A DNA stretch of 64,000 bases, taken from positions 145,705,125 to 145,769,124 of the forward strand of contig CM043698.1 of assembly GCA_023935145.1 (NCBI GenBank), in the 5' to 3' direction. Source of the stretch: Bretschneidera sinensis (lineage: Eukaryota > Streptophyta > Magnoliopsida > Brassicales > Akaniaceae). Position 1 is the stretch's first letter, and each line of letters begins with the position of its first letter. The notes beneath the pieces were generated by a model. That model did no database searches and was not told where the DNA came from. It saw nothing but the letters and a program-made list of their open reading frames with translations. Below, in pieces: positions 25,601-39,400 of the stretch. The position numbers and the translations under genes are program-made.

Positions 25601-28600
25601 CTATATATTTTCTGTTTCTATCAATATAAATATCTAGTTGGGAAGGATCTTAATTATCAATCTGTGTACGGTTTGCCAAAAATACTTCTATTATGCAGAA
25701 GTAAACAATACAACACCATTTTAAATTTCCAAAGAGTCATTCAATGTGACTGGGAAAAACTACATGTCCATCATGCTAATTATTAACAGGAGGGAGTATC
25801 ACATATATTGTGGTTCAAACTTAAATCAAGATCACACTAAATACAACGCATTGCCATTTCTAAATGGAAGTAAAAAAACAATTTGACCAGATTAGAATTG
25901 ATATTGCGGTAGTCACTTCCTCAGCCTAGAGCAGTTACTGACATACTTACATGACCCTATTTGACCCAATGCTTCAAGTGCAGATTCATATTCATCAGCA
26001 TCTTGAGTCTCCAACAACTCAAATCTTCCATCAATAGCTGAAATCAAAGCTTTAACACCTGCATTGAGAGAAGAAAGTACTGTAATAAGCCACGTTCAAT
26101 CTTACAATAATAGATAAATGGCTACATGAAAGCACAATTCTTGGAATTGAACACTGATTATTTAACGCGTGCACACACATGCACGAACAGAGAGAGAGAG
26201 AAGGAGGTTTAAGAACAAAGTTTTTGTCTGATCATATAAAAACACATCGATAATGGAAAGTATCTCCATGTAGCAGAATCGATGTGATTATCACATACAC
26301 ATTAAAAAAAATTACATAAACTATGGTACAATGTCATATAAACCTAACTGAATCAGCAAGTAAACCATCCAAACCATCCACATATTTTCTTTTTATCCAA
26401 GTCCGTGAAACTTATCAGAAAATCATGTTTGTTACAATGCAGCATGGTATAACTAAACAAGAATGTTCCCCTCATATTTGTCCGGGAAAAGCACAAGAGT
26501 CAGAAGATCAAAGCAATATCATATGAAGCCTGCTGCAACCAAGAAAAAGGTAACACCAGAATCAGAAGTCCAAACACCCCAATAATCATCATAACTAGAC
26601 AATGTTGGAACAAGCTAAATTCAAGATCATAAAGAACATAGCAATACTTCAAAAATGGCAAACTTCTCAACCAAAACGTATAGCCCGCAAAACCACCTAT
26701 TCCCAAACATCACAGTAACTTGAACATAACAATATAATTTGGAACAAAAATAGACCCAACCCAGAATCCTTCTCATTCAGAGCTGGGACCCCTTTTTTAT
26801 CAAAAAATAAAATAAAGGCTGCAAAGAAACTGAGCAGCGTGCAAGCAACTCCACCTCATCTCGGTTTCAGGCTTGAATCAGTTTGTTCAATAATATGTTT
26901 GGGCTCAGTTCGAGCCTTAATAGAGGCTCAGCAAAACTAATGAGCCTAGTTTGGATAGCTGAGTGCTTAGGCCCACGAGCTTTTCCAGTGGTTCCAAATT
27001 GAGGAACAAAAGACGGTGCCATTTCCTAGGGCATCCCACATCGGATGGTTAAGGGTAGCTGGGGCAGATCTGGGGTTATAAATGGCCACTTCTCCCATAA
27101 AGAGTCTTCCAACAAACTAAATTTCAGTACACGGTCTCCACTGTGGGTTCTTCACCTGATAACCTTGTAGACATACTTGAAGTGACCAATGAGAGAAAGA
27201 AGCAAAATGTGTACCGGATAAAAAAAAGTTATTATCCAAATATTTGATTATTTACTTCTTACTTAATATTTTTGTTTCCCGAGTTCACAAGTCCATTCGG
27301 GTGGGCTTCGATCCAAGCTCAAGCATAATTTATTGAGCTTGAATCAAACTCAAGCTTGATACGAAGAATGAAGAGCTGAGATTGAGCAGTAAGATACTCA
27401 ACTCATCTCAGCTCATTTACACCCCTAAATAAGAAAACTACTGGTTGGGCATAAGATGTTTACGAAGGCCTTCATGAAGATAGAAACCCAAAGTACAGTG
27501 TTGCTTAAAGGCTATTCTAAATCAGCATTCAAAGTAGCAATCTATAATCATCAGGCTGCATTATATCTAACACTCAGAGGTGATAATGATGATGATGTCA
27601 TTTTACATCTTTGAACATTCTGCAAGAATTGGATTCTAGGTGAATGGAAGCAAAATTGCAATATCTTCATATACTGTAACCTTAATCAACAATGGAAACT
27701 GCAGAAATTAAGTCTGGTCTTACTAGATTCATCAATGAACATATAGATATTCTCCTTGGAGAGAAGCCTTCCACTTATCGTCAATGCCCTCGATCTTACA
27801 ATTGTTCCTATTGATGTGTTACTATAACAAAGGAGAGAGAAGTTTAACAAGAGGAAAAAATAAAATAAAATTACAAACCCTGAAAGTATTAAAAAAGGAA
27901 TTCACAAGAGCTTATTCCTCAAATAAGTACCTGATAATAGAATGAAGTAGTTGAAGAAGAGTAGTCCTCGACAAGAACTCAGTACTATGTTGGATTTCTG
28001 CTAACTTCGTCCACTCAGCATACATAACAAAAGCATATTAAAACCTATATGGTAATATATGAATAAAAACAGTAGTTATCAAGAATATATGAAGAAAACA
28101 GAACATGAAAACAAAGCAATTAGTACTGTACTGTTATTTCATAATAACAAAAGATATTTCTTAAAAAGTTTTCACCAATGGGTCATCTTGTAGATAATTT
28201 TTTTTTTTTTTTGTAATTGGGTGGCACCCGCTTGGTGCCCTTGAAATACAATGTTTTATTTATCAAAAAAAAAGTTTTCACCAATGAAATTTAACTTGTT
28301 CCATCTTTTCTTACCTAAAATACATATAGAACACGTAACAGAATTCAAAAGCTCCTCGCTTTCATTTTTAAGTTGAAGGTAAAATAGTTGTATTTGCTCA
28401 AAAACTAACACAAATTTGAAAAAAGATGAAAACGATTTCACCATTAAGATACTAGATAAATGCTTCCATGAAAACAGCTACAATAAAAATGAAACAAGGG
28501 ATTATCATTGGCGGCGTGAAATAATGCTATTCAAAACGTCACAAAGGACTATATACTAATGTTAGTATGGTTGTTCATAATGCCTTAATCCCCTACGTTT

Positions 28601-30400
28601 CTTAAATCATATGTGCTAGCAAGCAGAGCCAGCAGTTTGCATTTACCATGTCTCCTTCATGTCAAATTGTGGTACTACAATTTGTGAGGAATCATTATTG
28701 TTGCACAGTTAAATTGTGACTCATAAAGTGACACAGAATTAAGACAACTGAAATTCCTTAAGATAACTGAGTTTTCATTCAACATTTCTATAAATTTAAA
28801 GTCAGCGCACAGAAAAATTTCATGAGCAAAGGGAGGGAATTCAAAATGTAGGTAATCAATAGCCAACCTCATAGAAGAGCTCCAAAACACTCAAAACTAC
28901 AAGGGTGTCATTTGTTTTGCTAATTTCTGCCTCCAACAAACTAAGCAGCTTCGAGTTGTATATTACTGATGCCACAGAGATGGAAATAGAGAATAGCTTC
29001 ACTATCAAAGATAAAACACGGACACGTCCCTGAAAATTGCTCGTAGAGTTAGAGGGTAAGTACAAGTAGTAAACTGAAGACTCCACAAAGTCCAAAATAT
29101 GAAAGATTACTCATACAAAATGTAAACTAACATACCAGTGATGAACATCGTGCCGCTAAGTTTCCAAGGTGAGTAGCTTCATTGCTATCAGCTGGGAAGA
29201 CAATAGCCTGCATAAAATTTGCATAACCATTGGCAATTACGGTTTCAGTAGATAAAGGATATTCAAGGTAAAATGTTTAAAGATGTAACCTCACAGAACA
29301 GAAAAAGAATAGCCAAGTCCTTACTTTGCCTTCTGGAAAGCCAGCTAAGTTCTTGATTGCATCCATTGATGCAGTTGCTACTTGTTCATCGCTACAGAAC
29401 AGGAAGAAATATTTTACATGAATGTATGGGCAAAAGTAACTTCTGAAGAAAGAAGTAGAAGCAATAGTCTAAGCCTATTTCACCTACAAGTACCCAGCAA
29501 ATTTAAAATTTAAAAAAAAAAATACTAAGCCCAATGAAATGTAATTTGAAAGCAACATATATTAATTTTAGAATTCACCTATGCCAAATATTTGTATTTT
29601 GAAACATTCATCTTCCATAAGAAATGCAAGCTCAAAAATTCTATGAAACAACATTAGCTCACAGTTTCAAACTAGAGAAGTGAAAATCAAAAGGTCAATA
29701 CACAGTCTCATCAAATTCTCTTCTAACAATGACGCTCAAGATCATCTTATTTTGCACTTCCTCTTCAAACTAAGTCATAAGGTTTTTTTTTTTTTTTTTT
29801 TGGGGGGGGGGGGGGGGGGGAGGGATGACTTTCAAAAGAATATTTCTATATGTCTGCCTGTAAAATTGTGATGGAGTGCAGCTCTTGGATGCTTTATATT
29901 TTGTGTGTCATTTCCTAGATGTGTGCAAAGATAAAGATGTAGCATCCATCTTCTCCTTTTCATACTAAATGCTCAGGTGACTCAGAAAATTAATTTCGGC
30001 CCAGAAAAGGAAAACCTTAAAACTACCCTCCAATAATTCTTTTAAGCACAAATTATAGAACCATGAGATCATAAAGCTGCGACTTCTGTTTCCCCCTCCT
30101 CATCTTCGCATCTTTTGAAATCTGGTTATCTATGTCGTTATGGTGATATCTGCAGTTTGATTTTCGCAATCAATGGAAGATAAAAAAAAATATTTTTTAT
30201 ATTTAAATTGATCAAGTTTCAACTTTCAAGGCGAAAAGAAGAAACTCGTGGCATCTGATCTGCATATCAAACATCATCTATTTCAGGTTAAGGAATCATC
30301 ATACTAGCTACACTGTTGAAAACTTTAATGGTTTTGTTCCTCTAATTCTTAGAATCTTAGAAAATCCCTTTTATTATATCAGCCAATTCAAGAGTGTACA

Positions 30401-30434
<34 letters not shown>

Positions 30435-33400
30435 ACCCCCCCAAAAAAATAAAAAATAAAAAAGCACCTTCAGGGTAAGTAGTTTACATCGTGAGCCATT
30501 TTCCACTATAAACCCTTTTAAGAGAACCAAACAGAGCCTCAAATAAATTCCTGGTAGATTTACAGAAAACCCTTCAAAATATCCCAATATACAGATTCGT
30601 CCGATGGAAGAAGAAACGCAAGAATTAATCATAACAGTATGGGTATTTCATTTAGATGTCATATGTAAAATTCCCAAAGATGCTAGTTTATTGGTTATCC
30701 ATCCCCGAAAACATTAAGGCAATATAAAACCACAAGCAAACAGTATCCCACACGTCTAAAAACTAGCTTCAGCCAAACTCTAAAATTTGGAAGCCAAATC
30801 ATGCAACATGACAATTGGAGCATTCTTCTTACAAGGGTGTCTAGAGCTCAGAATGATTGCTCTAGTCCATAACGTTATATCTGGAATGTGCATTTCATTT
30901 CCATGCTTATTCTTTATCACATAACATATCTTCCCTTCTACTTTATATTGTATGCATTCATCTATGAGTAAGTACATACTATAATATAAATACTTATGTA
31001 CATATTAAAAGAGAAGAAAAAAAACTTGTCACACACAGGGACATAGAAGATAGACCACAAATAAATAGAACGTTATTTTCAATTCATAAACGAACGATGT
31101 AACCTCTTACCCATTAATCAAGCAATCAAGCAAAAGAGGATATATGTCATATTCAATGACTAGCTGCGCAGAAAAAAGTCTCTCTTCACCAAAATTCTCC
31201 AAAAGGGAAGTAACCTACACAGTTATCATGACATTGGAACTATTAAGATAAATTAGATGGAAAAAATAATAGTTTGTATAACTAAGAAATTCCATTCATG
31301 TTCAGCTCTTAAAAATAAGTAAATAACACAGTGATGGCAAACAAGTATATATCATGCCAAACCATCTTTTGTCCGTCATTGCCAGACTACAATTCGCAAT
31401 TGGGTTCAGCAGACCAACTCAGACTCTCTTTCTCTTGAACTTCCTCCTACTAGTACTAAGTTTTTCTTTTTCTTTTCTAGCCAACCAAAAACGTCAAACA
31501 ACACAACGACCACAAAACTAATCCTGACAATAGAGATTAATGACAAGCATCGGTATTGCTGATAGATTAACTGCAAATGAAACTCCACTGCCTACTAAGA
31601 AATGATGACCAAACGTAATGGAAGTTTCCACTGATAATGGATATGATAATATGACCCATGTTCACGGTGATGGTCAGACTCCCTTCCCTATTCTCTGTTG
31701 ACTTTTAAGGATGATAGAAAATGATGAAATGAAAAAAGTACCCTTCTAGATAACTTACATATATAAGAACTCAGGCCTATATTTATCCATGAAAACAGGG
31801 GACGATTCCAACCATCCAAAAGGTATACATAGAAAATGAATTTGAGTGCATGTGTGTGTCTGTGTGTTCTTAAGTAAACAAGACATACCCCAAAGAATGC
31901 ACCAATTCAATGACATGAACACCAAAGAACTGGAGCATTAACTACTTCAAGAATTATTTATATGTTTCAACTAATTTTCAAATTTTTGTTTAGTTTAGGT
32001 TACGAAGAATAATTTTGACAAATCTGGAACATGCCAGATCTTGGGCTTGGTTTTGTGTATATTTTGTTTTTCCTAGGCTTATGTTACTACTCTAAATGGA
32101 AAGTTAACTAGGTGTTCCATTAACCTGAGGAGAAGAAATAGAACACTATACATAGCTTTGTAATCGTCAATTGAAGAATAGTGAATGATTTGGCTCAAAC
32201 AGAATTGAGTGGAAACTTCTTCTTGATACAAACCCTCATGGCTTAGGGTTCTTCAACTGCCTATATTCTTGTAGTATTATAGTTTGATAGTCAAGATAAT
32301 ATTCCTTACAGCTAAAAACTTAACTGCATTTCTTATTAAGTTACTGCTACTACACACTCTTTTGAGTTTGATTTGACTTGATAATATATCTGCTAATTTT
32401 ACCTACTCTCCAGCTTTATTAGATACTTACTAGACTTCTAGCTAATTAACGAGCACAAATCTTGATTCATTGCTCCATTTTAGATGGGATTCCTTTCTAT
32501 TACAAATCTGATTATACTCATGCCTTATTGCTCAAGTTAGCTTCCCACATCAATATTAGTAACTCATCAAACTATTGCTCAGCTAAACATCATATTATTG
32601 GTTTAAGCCTAACTGTTTTTTTATAAGTATGGTTTAAGCCTAACTATTGACCGACAGTGAATCCGGACTGAAATGACCTGTCCAGTCCAATTTAAAACTC
32701 CTCAATTGCTATATGATGGCATATCAACCTAGTACAAGTTCAAGGCGGGATTAAGCATATACATGCCTATTACAAGCTCCACAAATTCTAGAGGACTGGG
32801 TCATCACTACTTTTCCACTAAGTTCTTTACATCCTTCCCGGGCAAATCTCAAATCTCCATGTGGAACCACACTATAGTAAGCCCAAGCTTACATGGCCAA
32901 ACCCCCAAGTTTATTATAATGCCATTTGTCATGAACCAATGGTAAATCCACCTTTAAGACAACAAAATAGCCAGTAAGCAAAAGAAACAATGATGTAAAG
33001 AGCCCTATAATTAAAAGGAATTGTTGGAGAGCCATATTCTGAGTTTCCATACCAAAATTTGTTTGAGCCAAATGCACTATGGTGAAGGAGTTCCAGGCAA
33101 TTGTTGACGAGAGGTTTACTAGAGGATAGCCTGTGGAGCCTTATTTTTTTTATAAGTAAAGAATATTATATTCAAAAAACGCACTAAGGGAGTGCAACCC
33201 CACTACAAAATCATTTACAAGATAAACAAACTCTACAAGCTCTACCTCATTGACAAAGCAATGCCCACTAAACCAAAAATTAAGGATGTGAAACCATCTA
33301 TCCTTAATCATACTAATTGGCTTCTCAACCCATCAAAAGCATTCCTATTTCTCTCGGCCCAAACAATCCAAAAAATGGAAAGAGGGATAAGGCCGCAAGC

Positions 33401-36400
33401 TCTCCTAAACTCTTTGGAACCCTTAAGCCTTTTCCAAGCACAAATCTCCCCCCAACAGAGCTTGCCACCACCCAACTCACCCCTAAGACGGTATAAGCCA
33501 TTGCCCACAACTGCCTGGTCCAAGGACAGCATAGTAAAAGATGGGAAACACTCTCAGCCTAAGATAACAAAGATTAACCAAACACTTCCCCCCGTCTATG
33601 AGGATTGTGGATAGTGAAAATTCTCTCCCAAGAAGCTTCCCACACACACAAAAAAAAAAAAAGACTTTGGTGGCAGCACGGTTTTTCAAGATTTCTTTCA
33701 ATGGAAAGTTGACACTACCCTCGCCCACAGAGCCCTCACAAAACGATAAGTACAATGATCTCACGCCGAACCGCCCATCACTCTTCAAAGACCATTTCAC
33801 TCTGTCCTCCCCCATTAAAGGCTCCTTAAAACCATAAAGCTTCCTTAAAAAAGCTACAAAACAGTCAACTTCCCAATCTTGAGCATTCATCCCAAACAAT
33901 ACCACCCAGAGACAAATTCGCATACGACAGCACCACAACATTCTTATCTCTAGCCAAATCAAACAAATCCGGAAACAACTCTTTAAGTGGTTTCTCCCCA
34001 CACCACACATCATGCTAAAAGAGAACGTTTACCACATTGCCAACCACAAACCTCACTTTTGGAAAGAATTCCTCCCAGACTATGGAGCCTTATTAACTAC
34101 ACTTTCCCATCTCGTTTGGTTAATGTGAGATAAATCCTAGAGAGGTCCTTTTTTGTGGAGATTTTCTTTTGCTGAGCAATAAAGATTAAGACAAGTGGAT
34201 GAGGGAAATGGATTGCAAAGCTGGACCCAAAAACTCCACCATACAAACAATTCTGACTACAGGACAGGCTATAGAGCCTTGTTAACCACACTTCCCCTCT
34301 CACTTAATTGATGTTACGTGATCAACTTATCACTTGAAAGGGACACCTAAACATTAATGGTAGTGGCTACCAAGCTCAAGCCAATGTTTGGTAGGATAAG
34401 CTCAATCTGCCCCAAGTTGAAACCCCCATTTATAGGAATCACTTGTCCTCATCACTTTCTTCTCACAATACTCATATCACACATTTAGATGTTAGAGAGA
34501 AAGAGAGAATTTGCATTAAGCATTTATGTTTAACAATTAACATGTTGACCTGAAGCTCTTAGGTTCTCACTTATGTCAAAATTAGTAATAAAATGTGGTG
34601 GCACCTAAAATATATATATTTTTTAAAGTAAAAATTTATTTAAAAAGCACCAAAAGGGTTCAATTCAAAGCCTAAAGTACACCAAATCTAGAAGATCATC
34701 ATTATTTACAAAGAAATTCCCTATAAACCAAAAATTGAGGGTATTGAACCAATTATCTCTAATAATTCTAATAGGTCTCTCTACTCCATCAAAAGCCTTC
34801 CGGTTCCTTTCTCTCCACACTATCCAAAAAATAGAGTGCAAAATCAATAACAAAGCCTTCTTGACCTCCTTGGAAAAAATATATGAAAGGAAAAAACAAT
34901 TTTTTTATTGATATGGTATGACTTGACCGATGTTGGGTGAGAACGGGTTTAAACAATCTAGGCCCAACCCACCCTATGCATATCTACTTTCACGATCATA
35001 GATTGATTTTTATTACATTCATACCATTACATGAAGATAAAGGTTCTTTTCAAACTATCCTCCCTCTTTCTTAGCCAACTTCCCTTCATCTCTCTCTCCC
35101 ACTTTCGCACTCACTTCCAGGTTGTAGCTTCTGTAAACTGCTCAATTTCCAATATATGAAATTTGAAGAGGAAAAAGAAACTGTAAACAGGGATATAATT
35201 TTTTGCTGCTGCAAATTTCTTTCCTTTTATTCGTAATGTTGGGGTTCTGTTAGGAATGCATAGGGGTGTTTAAGTCAGAATAGTAGTGTCTTTCTTTCTT
35301 CCTCTATTTTCTGTTCAATGGGTGCGATGAAGAGGGGTTGAAGAGAGGAGCGCTTAATAGCGCAGTGTGGGGTAAGAAAACCCCAATTGCCATTAGTACA
35401 CATACAGGTTACCAACTTAGATTCTATTCACAACACCAACATACAGAAACACGCATATTCAACAATTAGAATAAAATCTTCCTCACCTTGCAATTGTTTT
35501 GTACATGTTAGAAGTGCGCGTAAGCACATATGCTACCCTTGCCTTCCAATATACCCACACTTTATGTGCCCAATGTGATAGACAGTAGGCATAAGTCCAT
35601 GTTTACTCTTTTAAAACAGCATACCGGTACCACCTTACAGATTGGCTAGGCCAACAGTAGAGTAGGTATCAAAGAAGAACAGAACACTAGAACCCTAACA
35701 GGGGAATGTAAAATAAAGCAATACAAAGATCTCTTTCTTTTTCTTTTTTTTGAAAGGTGAATGAAGCAACACAAAGATCGGAATGTGGACTGCAACTACT
35801 GTGGAAATGGTAAAAAAACACAAGAAATGATACCATCCTTTCATTTCTTTGAGACATTTGTAACCCTAGCAAGAATATATGAAAGATTAATTTATGCAAC
35901 AAATAATTTATTAACATGTTTCTACATATTATGTTAACCAAACTACTACTCCTGCAAGTCTTTTTTTTTTTATTGAAAGGAATTTAAATGTTACGAAATA
36001 AGTCTCCAACATAGCAAGCCTCAATATCATCAGGAAGTTCAAAAAAATTAGAGAACATAAGGCATATTATATATATGTACATACTGTTTTGCAAGCTAAA
36101 CGTCTGACTGCTTGAGAATCTGCCGTGAGACCCATTTGCACAAAAGGCTGAAAGAACAGTAAAGATAGAACACAACATATAGTTATTTTACAAGCAAGAT
36201 CCACCAAAATTCCCCCACCTCCAAAACACACACGCACAAAGACAGACACAGATACACGAACTCATGCACATACATGTGCGCACTTGCACAAACACACACA
36301 TACACGCTTGAATGCACATGTAGGTTTGGGGATGGACAAAGCTAAATTATCAAATTGCAGGAATTATATGTAGACTGAACTGTTGAAAGAAATGAATATA

Positions 36401-39400
36401 CGCACCAAAACTAACTTGATTAATGGTTCAAGACATGTGATCCTCAATTATTAAAAAGGAAAATAAAAATATGAACGCTAACATTTTTTTTGATAAATAA
36501 AATTTATTAAAAAGCATCAAGAGGGTGCAACGCAAAGCCCAAGGCTATTTACAATGAAGAAAGTCCACCAAATCTAGAAAATCATCATTATTTACAAAGA
36601 AATTCCTTCTAAACCAAAAATTGAGGGTGATATAAGAAAGAACAATTGTCTCTTCGTCTACATATGTGTAGAAGGCGGGGCTTTTTAGGGTGCATGATTG
36701 ATGCCGATTGGAAAGCAGTCTTTTTGTTCGAATTTTGACTCTTTCAGGAGCTAAGAGGGGCGAGAGAAGAAGGCTGCTATAAAGCTAAGTTTTCTAGTCC
36801 GGTCTTTGAGACCTTCTTTTGACTCTTATCCAAATAGGATTCTTTCATCGATGGGCTCACCTCATTGAACCAAAAAGGAAAATAAAAATATGAACACAAA
36901 CATTTATAAGATTCCAAGAGATAATCGCTAACCACTAGTGAATTCCATACCAATGTTGCAACTGCACTCGAATTTATATATTATAAATGCATGCAATACC
37001 CTAATTACACAAAATTTTGGCACTACTAAATAGGGTAATTCATTAACATATACGGAGTATTAGATTTCAACACTAGGATATATTTAGCTTTCCCCCACTC
37101 AAATATTTTGTTCTACAACTGAACATGCTTATTCCCACTCTGTATTTACATTATAATATAACACATATTAAAGCAAAAAGGCAACAAACTCATAAGATAA
37201 TCGAGTTATATAGCTAGTGCTTGGAGATCGAAATCAACAGGATATCAGTAACAGAAAAGAAAAGAAAAGAAAGCAGTAACAGCAACAAAAAAGACTCCAG
37301 TCTATTCAATAATATCAACAAGCACAAAACTACATAGATAAAAGTATTAAAGAAGAGCACAGAAAATTAAACATACCCACAAAAAATTCTGAACCCTAAC
37401 ACTTTGCATTCACTTTTTTTTATAAGTAACAATTTGCTTTCGCCTCTTAAATTATGTTTACAGAAATCCTTTGTTCAAAAAAAAATATTAACAGAAATCC
37501 TAAGACAACTCAATGTTAATGTTGGGGTGAATAATTGAAATACGTTTCAATGGTTTTACTGAGGAAGGCAAAATGGTTTTTGCAAGTTTCATTAAATATC
37601 AACCTATTCAACGTATCTTTGATATCTGAAAGATATACAGAAAAACATTACATAAAAGGAAAATGTAGTCAGGGAGAGATTTTAGGACAGTTTTTGCATT
37701 CATTCTATAATGTTTTTCACAGGTAAAAGTTGACAGTAGTGCAAGGATGCATGCAGTAGAATATTAGCCATTAACAAAGAACTAGTAATTGGCATTGGAT
37801 AGAGAACTAATTTTCATTTCAAGATATAACAATTACAGCTGAAATAAGCCCAAAGAAGCAAGCATCATTATTAGTCCCAGGAATAATCTCACTGTACTCA
37901 TAAAATTTGTACGTACCATATACTGTGGGATGAAATAGGCACCATACTTTGTCTTAAATATCCTTTCCAGACAAGCAACCAGAGCAATTTCTAGGCCGGG
38001 CATTTTCGTTTTGGTCTGTAAAGCACTGCATCAGATTTTTAAAAAAAGTTAAAGCTGGCTTCCACTATGGGTAATCCTGTTTCGGAATATTGGAATAATG
38101 TTGAATGATATACACCATCGAAAAAATAAATCAACAAAAAATTGTTATGACGCAACTAGTATATCTAGATATCAAATAATCTTCAGCTTGCACAGGAAAT
38201 TCTTAACGAACCGACTGTATTAGGTCCCACATAAAATATACAATGGAAGGATTGCATTAATCTACGCACCCAGGGGCGGAGCTATATGGGGGACTGGCTG
38301 GAGCCTGGCCCCCCTCAAACTTTTAAAGCATCCCCTTGTATTAGTTTGCTACTCAGTAGACAGGTATGTGTAACTAGTGTAAGTGGTACTATAGGCCCTC
38401 CTTTCTAAATTCAGGGTCCACTAGTATTAGGCATGTTGATCGTGTACTACTGGCTCTCCTTTTTTTAAAAACTTGAGCCAATGTCACAATAAGAAAACAA
38501 GGGGAAAAAAGACTATTAGTAATAAATACAAATTATCGCCAAAGAAATACTTTATTTTGAAATCTCATCAACACAAATTAATTATTAAAAAAAAAACCTA
38601 AAACTTGAACTTAGAGGCAACAACTTAAAGGCAATATTGTTTCCTGGCAAAAAGGTATTCAAACTTTCTGAGGAAAGTTTTTTATTTTATTTAAATGTAA
38701 TATTTTTATTAGTTATTAATTGCTATAAATATAAGAGTTTTTATTTTAGATTTTAAACTAATTTTAACCAAAGAGTAGCACATTGCATAGCATAATTGAT
38801 TTTTCTATGAAGTTTTTGCATTATATTCTCATGTTATTATGGAATTTTTAATGAGAATTATAAAATCTTGAATAAATATTTATAACTGATCATGTCATAA
38901 TTTTCTTAATTTAGGAAGGCTTCAGATTAAGCCGTGAAATTAGTTAAACTACAGTTTTTTTCAAGAAGAAAATTGTTCACAGAGTCGAGAGAAAAAAGAA
39001 GAAAAACTCAATTTTAGCTATAAAATTGTGTATAATAGAAAAGAGATTACAAATTTAGTAAAGACTGGATAATTTATCATTTTTATTCTTTATTTATTAT
39101 ATGCATGCGTCAATGAAAATTATATACTAATTAATCAAAAACGAAAGTGACAAAATGCAAGTAAAAATCGAGAAGCGAAATTCAAAAGATTTGAAAAAAA
39201 ACAATCTTAATCAAATAGCAGGAAAACAAACCCTAACGATAAATCAAATATCCAAATACAATCACAGAAGGAAAAAAAAAAGAACAAAAAGAAAGGAAAA
39301 TCAAAGTGAAGCAAGATGATCACCTGATAAGGACTGGTAGAGGGAAACGATCAAGGAATACCTTAGCTGCAGCGTCGTTTTGAACACCTGAAATTCGGAT

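Larger units (their letters stand above)
22835..25632 (+). mobile_element. LINE fragment, plus strand, carrying a tandem duplication and a nested LINE
   Basis: Plus-strand residues [38 protein letters not shown] and [12 protein letters not shown] are RT blocks (FADD is the active site). They are followed by a zf-RVT region at 24340-24600 ([25 protein letters not shown]) and a 3' UTR that resumes at 25548 after an inserted LINE. A 209-bp segment is tandemly duplicated (about 23877-24085 and 24086-24294), and 209 is not a multiple of three. The 5' end is truncated inside the RT and lies head-to-head with the older minus LINE. Confidence 0.8.

Noticed and set aside
16279..25632. The head-to-head minus and plus LINEs as one 'twin-primed' inversion
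   Set aside because: Each side runs to its own complete 3' end and they overlap in RT content, so two separate insertions explain it better.
33192..33614. 140-codon plus-strand open frame
   Set aside because: It is antisense to LINE zf-RVT sequence and has no domain of its own.
37405..37445. Another possible LINE-tail micro-insertion (T-run plus ATAAGTAAC)
   Set aside because: The flanking repeats TTTGCATTC and TTTGCTTTC are imperfect and short, so the evidence is too weak compared with 32600-32645.
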